A stretch of DNA of 41,198 bases, from positions 1 to 41,198 of the forward strand of contig NZ_KB899348.1 of assembly GCF_000378165.1 (NCBI RefSeq), read 5' to 3'. The notes under the pieces were generated by a model. The model did not search any database and was not told where the DNA came from. It worked only from the letters and a program-made list of their open reading frames with translations. The position numbers and the translations under genes are program-made. Shown here in pieces: positions 31,324 to 38,012 of this stretch. The first letter of the stretch is position 1; each line of letters begins with the position of its first letter. Origin of the DNA: Saccharibacter floricola DSM 15669 (lineage in GTDB: Bacteria; Pseudomonadota; Alphaproteobacteria; Acetobacterales; Acetobacteraceae).

Positions 31324-32841
31324 ATGCGCTCTTTTGTGACGTGGCTGGGTTATGTCGCTTTTTCCGTCTATATTTTCGGGAAAGTTTTCCATCATTCGTT
31401 CATCCATACGGTCATCATTTCTGGCATAGGAGTTGCCCTTGGTATGGGCGCCGTGAAGCTGCTTGGCCGGTCGTCCAGCGCGGGGGATGATCAAGAGAAA
31501 GAGCGCACACCGTTTCTTCCACACAAGAAACCAAGCCTGATACCATCTGTTTTTTTGTGTCTTGTTTTTGCTGTTGGGACAGCCTTCATGACCGCGTGTC
31601 TGTCCTATGATAACGATGCACCGGTTATCCCCAGCGCGATCGCCGCAGCAGCCATCATGGCAGGCATATGCGGCGTCTATGGCCTTGGGCATTATGCGCT
31701 GACGCAATGGCGCCTCTACGGAGGGGAACGCACAGGCCCCGCACCAGAAGGCGACACACGCCCACTTCTGCCCCGCCACAGAGAAGACGCGCGAACGCCT
31801 ATGGATGGTAGTCGTCTGACGATTTTTTATACTGATGCTGAAGGGCAGGCCACCAAGCGCACCATTCGGTGCCAAGAGCTGAACTACGCTCAGGACGGCC
31901 GCACGATCACCCCATTCTTGATTGAGGCTTATTGCGAGCTGAGAAGGGAAGACAGAAGCTTTAGCCCCCGACGCATCGCCCGCGCGACCCTGCCAGACGG
32001 CACGCCTGTGTTCGACATTACGGCCTTTCTGGTCGCCCATACGGACTTGCCCCGGCAAGAGGGGCCAGCCCCAACAGGCCCAGAGCCCCAGACGCACACG
32101 CAAAAGCTCGCGGAAGCCCCGCCCGAAGAGACGACTGACGGCACACATCAAAATACGTACATCAGTTTGGACTTTCAGGACGGATTGCGCATTCCCCCAC
32201 CGAGCGAAACTCCAGATAATGTGACAAGCAAATTGTTTCACCCAGAAACAAAGCACTGCCGTCTTCGCATTACGTCTGCATGGAAAAGAGACCGTAAAAA
32301 CGCGAAAGAAAGCATCATTAACCCCATAAATTTGACGTATTTTATGGAGGGAAAAACGCTCTGTATCATGATGATTGAAGCGTTTATTGAGGAGACGAAA
32401 GAATGGAAGAGTGTTGACTATACCGACATTCTGACGGCAACCGATTTGGGAACGGGGAAGACAATAGACAATCTTGGACTGTATCTTCTGGGCGATAATT
32501 TTCGACATTATGACCCATACGCACGAGCGAATAACCCTGACCCAAAACACAAAAGGATTGCACTGAAAGATACGCCACTCGCCATTTCTTTCACGCAGAA
32601 AGGAAGTGCCGGGAAAGAAATTACCCTGATCTTGAAGGCTATGGAGTGCATCATCGCTTACCCCTACGGCCCGGAAAATATGACGCTTGATTCGGTTTCG
32701 GGAACGAATATTAAAACCAACAATGAACGCACGATCCGCACAGAACGGATTACGAGCGCCCATGACCCCGAAACAGGCGAGATTATTGAGGATTTGCTGG
32801 CGTTCTTGGAAACACGGCGCAAGCGGAAGGCAAAGGCTTAG
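31324..32841 (+). CDS. Membrane-anchored protein with three WYL-like modules
   Basis: A 505-residue protein preceded by GAGGAGA. Four hydrophobic segments lie within the first ~125 residues. The cytoplasmic part holds a recognisable WYL domain at ~160-240: LTIFYTDAEGQATKRTI, LIEAYCELRREDRSFSPRRI. Two further segments repeat its pattern more weakly: ~315-390 (NLTYFMEGKTLCIMMIEAF, VDYTDILTATDLGTGKTI) and ~420-500 (LILKAMECIIAYPYG, RTIRTERITSAHDPETGEI). WYL domains sense nucleic-acid or nucleotide ligands in regulators of phage and defence genes; a membrane-tethered triple copy without an HTH is unusual. The gene is divergent from the replication operon and convergent with the Cro-like gene (4-bp overlap). 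Function is unknown. Confidence 0.7.
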   Translation: MRSFVTWLGYVAFSVYIFGKVFHHSFIHTVIISGIGVALGMGAVKLLGRSSSAGDDQEKERTPFLPHKKPSLIPSVFLCLVFAVGTAFMTACLSYDNDAPVIPSAIAAAAIMAGICGVYGLGHYALTQWRLYGGERTGPAPEGDTRPLLPRHREDARTPMDGSRLTIFYTDAEGQATKRTIRCQELNYAQDGRTITPFLIEAYCELRREDRSFSPRRIARATLPDGTPVFDITAFLVAHTDLPRQEGPAPTGPEPQTHTQKLAEAPPEETTDGTHQNTYISLDFQDGLRIPPPSETPDNVTSKLFHPETKHCRLRITSAWKRDRKNAKESIINPINLTYFMEGKTLCIMMIEAFIEETKEWKSVDYTDILTATDLGTGKTIDNLGLYLLGDNFRHYDPYARANNPDPKHKRIALKDTPLAISFTQKGSAGKEITLILKAMECIIAYPYGPENMTLDSVSGTNIKTNNERTIRTERITSAHDPETGEIIEDLLAFLETRRKRKAKA

Positions 32842-33059
32842 GGACATTCCTTCCCCCTTTTGGGAGGTGAGGAAGTCCCAAAAAGGTCAGGACGAATAGC
32901 TTCGTAGGGGATGTTCAATGCATCCCCTATCTTTTTGACATGCCAACGCGGGACTCGCTTCCACCGCCCGACCGCTTGAGGCGTTACACCACACAGTCGT
33001 GCAATCTCCATCATTGATCCGCGCTTTGAAAAAATATCAACAAGAGAAACATTTTTCAT
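32838..33059 (-). CDS. Cro/YdaS-like small HTH repressor
   Basis: A 73-residue protein with an HTH in MEIARLCGVTPQAVGRWKRVPRWHVKKIGDALNI, the layout of Cro/YdaS-type phage regulators (short N-terminus, HTH, then PYEAIRPDLFG). It is divergent from the CI-like gene across a 15-bp palindrome at 33069-33083. No Shine-Dalgarno is visible. It likely competes with the CI-like protein at the shared operators in the lysis-maintenance switch. Confidence 0.8.
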   Translation of the reverse strand: MKNVSLVDIFSKRGSMMEIARLCGVTPQAVGRWKRVPRWHVKKIGDALNIPYEAIRPDLFGTSSPPKRGKECP

Positions 33060-33068
33060 AAAATGATC

Positions 33069-33083
33069 TGTAATTTAATTACA
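33069..33083. promoter_or_regulatory. Switch operator copy 1
   Basis: TGTAATTTAATTACA is a perfect 15-bp palindrome in the Cro-like/CI-like intergenic region. An identical copy lies beyond the CI-like gene (33574-33588), and a half-site TTTAATTAC lies at 33142-33150. Confidence 0.75.
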
Positions 33084-33189
33084 ATTTCTAAGCAACGAAA
33101 AATGTGCAAAATAAACATTTTAAACGTTTGAAAGTTTTCCCTTTAATTACCTCATGAAAGACATAACTGATGCCCGGAAAAACAACGCT

Positions 33190-33537
33190 ATGAGCAATCT
33201 CTCTTTTGGAAAGAGATTGAGAACTTCCAGAATAGCGAAGGGGTTAACCCAAGATGAATTAGGAAAGAGAATAGGATTGTCGGGCAATTCTATTTCACAA
33301 TATGAAGCCGGAAGGGCATACCCCCGGCAAAAACCTTTCGGCTTATTGATAAAGGAGCTGGAAGTGACGTCCTCTTACTTGCTAACGGGAGATGATCCCA
33401 AGGAAAAGATTAAAGCTCAGACAAAATATGAAAAAGAATTACTAGAGATTATGAGGAAAACAACACCACAAAACCAGAAGGTTTTGCTAGATGCCATGCA
33501 CGCTCTTTCGCAGTCTCTTGATAAAAAGAAGGGATGA
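33190..33537 (+). CDS. CI-like XRE-family repressor
   Basis: A 115-residue protein. The start MSNLSFGKRLRTSRIAKG is chosen because it puts the HTH at the N-terminus; an ATG at 33154 would add 12 residues and neither has a good Shine-Dalgarno. The XRE HTH is LTQDELGKRIGLSGNSISQYEAGRAYPRQK. The rest (LEVTSSYLLTGDDPKEKIKAQT...) is a helical dimerisation tail without a RecA-sensitive peptidase domain, so SOS-driven self-cleavage is not expected. Identical palindromes on both sides suggest autoregulation and control of repC-proximal transcription. Confidence 0.82.
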   Translation: MSNLSFGKRLRTSRIAKGLTQDELGKRIGLSGNSISQYEAGRAYPRQKPFGLLIKELEVTSSYLLTGDDPKEKIKAQTKYEKELLEIMRKTTPQNQKVLLDAMHALSQSLDKKKG

Positions 33538-33573
33538 AATTAAACTTTTGAAACTTATGTGTTGCCACATAAG

Positions 33574-33588
33574 TGTAATTTAATTACA
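33574..33588. promoter_or_regulatory. Switch operator copy 2, downstream of the CI-like gene
   Basis: TGTAATTTAATTACA is identical to the copy at 33069-33083. A perfect 9-bp inverted repeat (ACTTATGTG 33553-33561 / CACATAAGT 33566-33574) abuts it. It stands between the repressor gene and the repC leader. Confidence 0.75.
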
Positions 33589-33663
33589 TAATCTTCTATC
33601 TCTTATGAGATAAGAAGTTCCAAACAATCGTTTCTTCATAAAGGCGAAGGGAGGGCGGAAAGG

Positions 33664-33831
33664 ATGGGAAAGACAATCTCCAAGATGGAGAAAGCTCTCC
33701 CTGTTGCCAAAAGAGACTGTACCCCCCTACAACTAGCAGGATTATGTCACGCATTACCGAGTCTGGAGAGTTATGAGTTAGAGAACAATCCCCCAGATAT
33801 GCAAAAACCCCGCTTTTTCAAGCGAGGCTAG
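33664..33831 (+). CDS. 55-residue leader ORF upstream of repC
   Basis: This small ORF starts MGKTISKMEKALPVAKRD and stops with TAG at 33829-33831. Purine-rich sequence (GGGAGGGCGGAAAGG) precedes the ATG. No family is recognised. Its stop codon coincides with the first base of the nested repC-leader hairpin, and its last codons overlap the minus-strand terminator. Translation of it could therefore influence leader folding. It could also be chance. Confidence 0.45.
   Translation: MGKTISKMEKALPVAKRDCTPLQLAGLCHALPSLESYELENNPPDMQKPRFFKRG
33803..33827 (-). ncRNA. Terminator of a probable antisense (ctRNA-like) RNA opposing repC mRNA
   Basis: On the minus strand CCTCGCTT-GAAA-AAGCGGGG (one G·T pair) is followed by TTTTT. 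No minus-strand gene lies upstream of it before 35751, so its natural substrate is an antisense RNA made from the repC leader. This mirrors the counter-transcribed RNA between repB and repC in repABC plasmids. A possible promoter TTGGCG-17-TAGAAT (33867-33839, minus) would give only ~30 nt, so the true start may be further upstream. Confidence 0.55.
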
Positions 33832-33958
33832 TGCAAAAATTCTAGGATCATCAGGAAAGGTCGCCAAACCCGTCCGAGAAACAAAAAACTGTGGTTGGTT
33901 TCTTTCTCGGACATCCTGATGAAAAATGCAAGTCTTTCTTGCCACAGGATTTTTGCAC
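33831..33958 (+). promoter_or_regulatory. Three nested perfect inverted repeats in the repC leader
   Basis: Outer arms are GTGCAAAAAT (33831-33840) / ATTTTTGCAC (33949-33958). Middle arms are TCATCAGGA (33848-33856) / TCCTGATGA (33914-33922). Inner arms are GTCCGAGAAA (33872-33881) / TTTCTCGGAC (33903-33912). All pairs are perfect and concentric, so the RNA could fold into one long interrupted stem. It likely controls repC expression together with the antisense RNA. Confidence 0.75.
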
Positions 33959-33980
33959 CCTAAGGCCTAGGTTTGAAGAG

Positions 33981-34001
33981 TGGCGGTTCCCCGCCATTTT
34001 T
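33981..34001 (+). terminator. Intrinsic terminator/attenuator just upstream of repC
   Basis: TGGCGG-TTCC-CCGCCA is followed by TTTTT on the plus strand, ending 15 bp before the repC ATG. In repABC-type leaders, antisense RNA binding favours such a terminator and lowers RepC synthesis; the same logic fits here. Confidence 0.75.
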
Positions 34002-34016
34002 AGTGCAAGAAGACCC

Positions 34017-35225
34017 ATGAAACCTGAGATAGATTTATATAATCGGGCGCAAAGACGCGTTACTAAAGCGATGTTCGAGGCCCAAATTCGGGTCGAGATG
34101 TATCCGATGCAAGATGTGAGTCGGTCGGACATCCTGACGTGCTTACGACGCGGTCGTCATGAGCTTGGCCTGACACGCCAGCAAGTGGAGCTCCTCTGCT
34201 ACCTGTCTAGCTGGACAGATCATAAGGATTGGAGCGAAGAGGGAATCCCCATTTGCACCGCTCATAATGATGACATTCAGCTAGAATTCGACATTGGGCG
34301 CACGCGTGTGAAAACATTACTCCGTGTCCTAGCTGAAGAGGGATGGATCATTTATAGAGACAGCCCCAACGGCAAACGCTACCGGCGGCGTAATCCGAAA
34401 ACTGGTCAAACGGTGTACGCCTATGGTTTTGATCTATCACCACTCTCACGGCGCTATGATGAGCTTAGACAAGCGGCACAAGCGGCTATTGAGCGCAAGC
34501 GCGAGACCAAGCGCCTCCATCATGCCATCATGACCCAAGCACGCCGTATCTACGCGCTTATCGATGCAGGTCGCGACATGGGCTTAGGGGACGACGAGGC
34601 TGCTCAATACGGCACGCAAGCATATGCATTGACCCAAGAGCGTGGCTTACGAAGCGATCAGGCCTTACTGAACGCTCTTGTGGAAAAGCTATCCGCTCTC
34701 GTGGAGGCCCTAGAAAATCGCCTATCGTCTCTTATGGTTGTGGAAAGTGACCCCATGGGGTCACCTGAGAGACCCCATTATACTACTACAAACCTAAAGA
34801 CTCACATAAATGTAGAAAAGGACGTCAGCAAAGCTGCCGAACCCATTGAAATAAGAAGTAGCAGCGTTGATGTGCCTCCTCATCCCCAATCCCCACTCAG
34901 AGGATTTAAGGCGACACCCAACTTCCTCCTCCATATCGCTCCACAATTTCGAGAGTTCTGCTCATCATCACGACCAAGCCAGCAAGAAATAATCGCAGCA
35001 GCTCTTATGGCATCGGATAAATTAGGGATTTCGCGCCATGCCTGGAACCAGGGAAACAATGTTCTAGGGTCGTATGAAAATGCCGTAGCCATTGCGATCA
35101 TCGCAGCACGTCAAACAACCGGAAAAATCAAATCATCCGGCGGCTATTTACGCGCTATGGTCAACCGACACCTTGAAGGTGATCTCGCAATGGATCGCAC
35201 GCTTTACGGGCTTTCCAAAGGTTAA
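34017..35225 (+). CDS. repC: Plasmid replication initiator RepC
   Basis: A 402-residue protein, close to the usual ~400 for the family. The start at 34017 (MKPEIDLYNRAQRR) follows the attenuator; longer readings begin inside the leader hairpin. The N-terminal winged-helix region has LGLTRQQVELLCYLSSWTDHKDW and LEFDIGRTRVKTLLRVLAEEGWIIYRDSPNGKRYRRR. The diagnostic C-terminus is LGISRHAWNQGNNVLGSYENAVAIAIIAARQ then KSSGGYLRAMVNRHLEGDLAMDRTLYGL. RepC of repABC plasmids binds an origin within its own coding sequence. Here repA and repB are not adjacent; a ParA/ParB-like pair lies 3 kb downstream. The AT-rich stretch around 34740-34870 is a place to look for oriV. Confidence 0.93.
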   Translation: MKPEIDLYNRAQRRVTKAMFEAQIRVEMYPMQDVSRSDILTCLRRGRHELGLTRQQVELLCYLSSWTDHKDWSEEGIPICTAHNDDIQLEFDIGRTRVKTLLRVLAEEGWIIYRDSPNGKRYRRRNPKTGQTVYAYGFDLSPLSRRYDELRQAAQAAIERKRETKRLHHAIMTQARRIYALIDAGRDMGLGDDEAAQYGTQAYALTQERGLRSDQALLNALVEKLSALVEALENRLSSLMVVESDPMGSPERPHYTTTNLKTHINVEKDVSKAAEPIEIRSSSVDVPPHPQSPLRGFKATPNFLLHIAPQFREFCSSSRPSQQEIIAAALMASDKLGISRHAWNQGNNVLGSYENAVAIAIIAARQTTGKIKSSGGYLRAMVNRHLEGDLAMDRTLYGLSKG

Positions 35226-35331
35226 GCTCTGCATGTGAGTTGTCAGATAACGCAGTAGAGACTCGTTTTTAGGGGAGGTATCTTTCCTACGTGTTCTTCA
35301 ATTGTGAAGACTATTAAAAACAGGAGACAAT

Positions 35332-35733
35332 ATGCACTCGTTATGTGTTTTTTCGTCTAAAGACAACTCTTATATCGGAAAAATTAGCAGTGACATTCTA
35401 AACGACCTTTCAAGGTTCCCCAGACCGTTTCGTACAGAAATGTTTTTTATAGAAGTAAATATGGAAAACATACCACACGCCTCTGTAATAGGAAGAGAAA
35501 GAATAATAATCTCAAGAGATAGAATATCACGTATAGGAAAATATAGTAGTTATTTAGAAATAGAAGCTATTTTTCTAAATGATATTTATAACTTCATTGT
35601 CGAAATATCCGTATCATATCTTAAGGAAATATATTGCGGTGAAATGATAAAAGAAATAGATGTTGCTAAAAATATTCATTTTGAAAATGGAATAGATCAC
35701 AAAAAAGAAGAAAGAGATGCTTTAGGAATGTAA
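35332..35733 (+). CDS. AT-rich hypothetical protein
   Basis: A 133-residue protein preceded by AGGAGA. It is markedly more AT-rich than its neighbours and uses many AUA and AAA codons, suggesting recent transfer. Hydrophobic and charged residues alternate in a soluble alpha/beta pattern (MFFIEVNMENIPHA, GRERIIISRDRISRIGKYSSYLEIEAIFLNDIY). No signal peptide or membrane segment is clear. No family is recognised. It sits between repC and the convergent resolvase gene. Confidence 0.6.
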   Translation: MHSLCVFSSKDNSYIGKISSDILNDLSRFPRPFRTEMFFIEVNMENIPHASVIGRERIIISRDRISRIGKYSSYLEIEAIFLNDIYNFIVEISVSYLKEIYCGEMIKEIDVAKNIHFENGIDHKKEERDALGM

Positions 35734-35750
35734 AAGAAAAGGCTATTTCT

Positions 35751-36308
35751 TTACAATAATCGCCCCTGCTTCTGGAGAATATAATTAACCCCAGAGCGTG
35801 ACATGCCAACTTCTTTGGCAATCTGTCCAAGAGAGAGCCCGTCTATCTTGAGTGCAAGAACACGGGCTTCACGCTCTTTATTGGCTTTACGACCTTTAAA
35901 CTTTCCAGCCTTTTTAGCGGCTTCTATGCCTTCTAGCTGACGTTCTTTACGGAGATCATTTTCAAACTCAGCCATGATACCCAGCATATTAAGCATCAGC
36001 CGCCCTTGAGGCGTTGCGGTATCAAGGGGCTGCTCTGTTACGCGTAGAAAAGCCCCCTTATCGTTTAGGATTTTGATGATGTCAGTAAGATCAGAAATAC
36101 TGCGGGCTAAACGGTCAATTCTTGTAACGACCAGAGCATCATCGGTTCGAATGAATTCCAGCAGTAAATCAAGCTGAACGCGTTTTTGTCTGCTCGTGCC
36201 CGATATTTTCTCTTCTCTTACAATTTCGCACCCAAACTCTCGTAATCGTTCAACCTGTAAGGCGATGTTCTGTTCTTCTGTCGATACCCGCGCATAACCG
36301 AATAACAT
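35751..36308 (-). CDS. Serine recombinase (resolvase/invertase family)
   Basis: A 185-residue protein. The ATG at 36308 follows AGGTGG and places the catalytic serine at position 9 (LFGYARVSTEEQ). Catalytic-domain motifs include VTRIDRLARSISDLTDII and PLDTATPQGRLMLNMLGIMAEFENDLRKERQLEGI. The C-terminal HTH is LSLGQIAKEVGMSRSGVNYILQKQ. The length equals Tn3/Hin-type enzymes. With no integrase and a RepC replicon around it, multimer resolution of the circular element is the likeliest role; there are no inverted fibre cassettes that would suit an invertase. A palindromic site lies just upstream. Confidence 0.92.
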   Translation of the reverse strand: MLFGYARVSTEEQNIALQVERLREFGCEIVREEKISGTSRQKRVQLDLLLEFIRTDDALVVTRIDRLARSISDLTDIIKILNDKGAFLRVTEQPLDTATPQGRLMLNMLGIMAEFENDLRKERQLEGIEAAKKAGKFKGRKANKEREARVLALKIDGLSLGQIAKEVGMSRSGVNYILQKQGRLL

Positions 36309-36317
36309 GCCCACCAC

Positions 36318-36352
36318 CTGTTCTGTTTACCCTTTAGAGGAAAACAGAACAG
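36318..36352. promoter_or_regulatory. Candidate res/operator site of the resolvase
   Basis: CTGTTCTGTTT (36318-36328) and AAACAGAACAG (36342-36352) form perfect 11-bp arms around 13 bp. Further partial copies of GAACAG/CTGTTC occur to 36420. Position directly upstream of the resolvase gene is typical of res sites that also repress the gene. Confidence 0.6.
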
Positions 36353-36454
36353 CATGATTTCTTTTTCCGCACAATCCAGAACAGGTCGGAAAATTGCGAA
36401 AAATCAGACCGTGAGAACTGTTCGGTTAGGGGATACCCTAAAAACGCGCAGAAC

Positions 36455-36486
36455 AAAAAAGAGGCCCCTACAATCGTAGGGGCCTC
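36455..36486 (-). terminator. Strong intrinsic terminator after the small secreted/membrane gene pair
   Basis: On the minus strand GAGGCCCCTAC-GATT-GTAGGGGCCTC forms a perfect 11-bp stem followed by T6. It ends the transcript of 37125-36559. Confidence 0.9.
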
Positions 36487-36492
36487 CACCAC

Positions 36493-36514
36493 AAAAGAAA
36501 CCTTCTCAGGTTTC
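36493..36514 (-). terminator. Second, weaker hairpin of a tandem terminator
   Basis: On the minus strand GAAACC-TGAGAA-GGTTTC is followed by TTTT, just before the strong terminator. Confidence 0.55.
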
Positions 36515-36558
36515 CACTGATAAGGTTAGCATATTTCCTTCATGGCCGCTGTCTATTT

Positions 36559-36672
36559 TTAGTGAGAAAAATGGATCAGCAGAAAGAAAAAAAGCGCACC
36601 AACCCCGCCCCCTGCGATCGTATAAAGCAAGACCTCACGGACTTCGGACGATAAAAACATACTCTTATTCAT
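36559..36672 (-). CDS. 37-residue single-span membrane protein
   Basis: The ORF starts with ATG directly after the TGA of the preceding gene (TGA-ATG), so it would be translationally coupled. It reads MNKSMFLSSEVREVLLYT and then a glycine-rich hydrophobic span (IAGGGVGALFFFLLI) ending HFSH. No family. Short hydrophobic products of this type include bacteriocin-immunity, lysis or membrane-stress peptides; none can be chosen from sequence. Confidence 0.55.
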   Translation of the reverse strand: MNKSMFLSSEVREVLLYTIAGGGVGALFFFLLIHFSH

Positions 36673-37125
36673 TCACTGTTCTTTCTGTCGTTTCCAATAT
36701 TGCAACACATGCACGAGATCGTCATTTTCTGAAATAGGGGCTATGAACGTTTTAGCTCCAGCGTGAAACGTCATTTTTGTGCTTGTTAAAAAGGCTTTGC
36801 TCATCACATCCATTGAGTGGTCTTTGACGTTAAATGTATAATCACATTTTGCGGGCCCAAAATCAGTGACGTCACCAGCGTGAAGCTGCAAGCCGTTAGA
36901 AAAGTTCAGAGTAGCGTCTTTATGGCATTGACCCATGGCGATTACTCCGACTTGAATCTCTTCTCCCTCGATTGTGGGGATCAGTTGGAATAGAGTGTCA
37001 CCTTGAGTGTAAGAACAAATTGGCATGCCGTTATCTGTGCATGACCAAGAGCCAATATTGGTTGCTTCTGCGCTTCCGATACCGCTTAGCAAAACACATG
37101 CAAGACCCATAAGAGATTTTTTCAC
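36673..37125 (-). CDS. Small secreted (periplasmic) hypothetical protein
   Basis: A 150-residue protein. The GTG at 37125 is chosen because AAAGGAA lies at the right distance and a clean signal peptide results (KKSLMGLACVLLSGIGSAEA, cleavage before TNIGSW). The mature part has four Cys (SCTD, ICSY, QCHK, KCDYT), enough for two disulfides, and a beta-rich pattern (FNVKDHSMDVMSKAFLTSTKMTFHAG). This resembles in outline periplasmic invasion-associated-locus-B-type proteins (IalB: signal peptide, four cysteines), a comparison made by eye. It may be a fitness cargo expressed in the maintained state. Confidence 0.6.
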   Translation of the reverse strand: MKKSLMGLACVLLSGIGSAEATNIGSWSCTDNGMPICSYTQGDTLFQLIPTIEGEEIQVGVIAMGQCHKDATLNFSNGLQLHAGDVTDFGPAKCDYTFNVKDHSMDVMSKAFLTSTKMTFHAGAKTFIAPISENDDLVHVLQYWKRQKEQ

Positions 37126-37156
37126 GCTTTTTCCTTTCTTAAACCGTTCCACATTC

Positions 37157-37188
37157 TTTTTATCTTAGAAAAATACGCAAGATAAAAA
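37157..37188. repeat. Perfect 10-bp inverted repeat upstream of the secreted protein gene
   Basis: TTTTTATCTT (37157-37166) and AAGATAAAAA (37179-37188) flank 12 bp. It lies between divergent genes and could be an operator for the minus-strand gene. Confidence 0.55.
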
Positions 37189-37207
37189 CATTTTAGCACA
37201 TTTACCC

Positions 37208-37236
37208 TTGCCTAATATACGAAATTATCGTATAAA
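37208..37236 (+). promoter_or_regulatory. Promoter of the HTH-array/parAB operon with overlapping operator
   Basis: TTGCCT (37208-37213), 17 bp, TATAAA (37231-37236). The inverted repeat TATACGA (37216-37222) / TCGTATA (37228-37234) covers the spacer and -10, so a bound protein would block the promoter. One of the small HTH proteins or ParA/ParB may autoregulate here. Confidence 0.65.
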
Positions 37237-37285
37237 GAAGATGTCGACGCACTTCGGCTCGACACAGAAAAGGACGTGAAATCTT

Positions 37286-37396
37286 ATGAAAAAAGTAAGA
37301 ATTGCTTTTGAGATTATTCAGACCATCGCAGCACTGATGAGTATATTATCGACACTTGGTGCTTTTATCGCGTGGCTTCACAAACATCTTTCTTAA
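37286..37396 (+). CDS. 36-residue hydrophobic peptide
   Basis: The ORF is preceded by AAGGA at good distance and lies ~43 bp after the predicted transcription start. It reads MKKVRIAFEIIQTIAALMSI and continues hydrophobic to AWLHKHLS. It is a single amphipathic/membrane helix with basic ends, similar in kind to small toxic or membrane-associated peptides. It is the first gene of the HTH-array operon. Confidence 0.55.
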   Translation: MKKVRIAFEIIQTIAALMSILSTLGAFIAWLHKHLS

Positions 37397-37429
37397 AGGA
37401 GAGCGGGGGAAAACCCCGCTAGCCCTTCT

Positions 37430-37636
37430 ATGACTGTAGACTATTTTTTAGAATGTTTGAGCACCCTTCATTGGAGCCAGAGGCACTTAGCGCGCATTCT
37501 TAATATCGACCAAAACATTGTTTTATCTTGGGGGGATGGCTCTGAAGATATTCCCCCTGAGATAAGCCACTGGCTTAATGAAAGAGCATCTTATGCTCGC
37601 ACTGTTCCTTTCCCAAGCAATGAGTCATCTTTTTAA
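37430..37636 (+). CDS. Small HTH protein, paralogue 1 of 3
   Basis: A 68-residue protein with an HTH-like block YFLECLSTLHWSQRHLARILNIDQNIVLSWGDGSEDIPPEISHWLNERA. It shares with the next two proteins the pattern (L)xxLxWSQRxLAxILxI...xxxWxxGxxxIPxxVxxWLexxA. The pattern is that of short Cro/YdaS-type DNA-binding proteins ending shortly after the domain. A hairpin GCGGGG-GAAA-CCCCGC (about 37405-37420) lies in front of the start, so the ribosome site is unusual. Confidence 0.7.
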   Translation: MTVDYFLECLSTLHWSQRHLARILNIDQNIVLSWGDGSEDIPPEISHWLNERASYARTVPFPSNESSF

Positions 37637-37653
37637 GACAAGGGAGCACCATC

Positions 37654-37785
37654 ATGGATGTATTATTAAACGGTTTTGTATGGCTTTATCAGCATAAAAA
37701 ATATCTTTATATTCTTTATACTGTCGTAGCTATTTTAAGCTTTCTGGGCGGTTTTTTTGCCTTCCAAAGATGGGAGGGGCAATGA
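37654..37785 (+). CDS. 43-residue single-span membrane protein
   Basis: AAGGGAG precedes the ATG. The protein MDVLLNGFVWLYQHKKYLYI continues to a hydrophobic span (LYTVVAILSFLGGFFAF) and QRWEGQ. Its stop overlaps the ATG of paralogue 2 (ATGA), showing coupling. It is the second tiny membrane protein interleaved with the HTH genes. Confidence 0.6.
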   Translation: MDVLLNGFVWLYQHKKYLYILYTVVAILSFLGGFFAFQRWEGQ

Positions 37786-38012
37786 CTCCAGAACGCTTTA
37801 AAGAGTGCCTAAGTCTTCTTTGCTGGAGCCAGAGAAAACTCGCCTATATTCTGCATATTTCATCGAGACGCCCAAGTAGTTGGGCCAGCGGGAAAAATAC
37901 GATCCCAGACCCTGTTGCAACATGGCTTGAAGCGCTTGCTAGCCATGCAGAACAAACCCCACCCCCTCACGATTATAGCAAGGAAATACAACATCACGAT
38001 GACGCCACATGA
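37782..38012 (+). CDS. Small HTH protein, paralogue 2 of 3
   Basis: A 76-residue protein starting MTPERFKECLSLLCWSQRKL. The start at 37782 has GGAGGGG upstream and overlaps the preceding stop. AYILHISSRRPSSWASGKNTIPDPVATWLEALASHAEQTPPP aligns with paralogue 1 over nearly its whole length. The histidine/aspartate-rich tail is unique. It overlaps the start of paralogue 3 by 14 bp. Confidence 0.7.
   Translation: MTPERFKECLSLLCWSQRKLAYILHISSRRPSSWASGKNTIPDPVATWLEALASHAEQTPPPHDYSKEIQHHDDAT

Noticed and set aside
31279-32847. Minus-strand open frame of 522 codons opposite the WYL-like gene
   Set aside because: Its translation is Cys/Arg/Trp-rich without any domain pattern; the plus strand has a good ribosome site, membrane segments and a WYL domain, so this is an antisense shadow.
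33851-34132. Minus-strand open frame opposite the repC start
   Set aside because: It overlaps the leader hairpins and repC coding sequence and has no family or ribosome site; the antisense signal here is better explained by an RNA than a protein.
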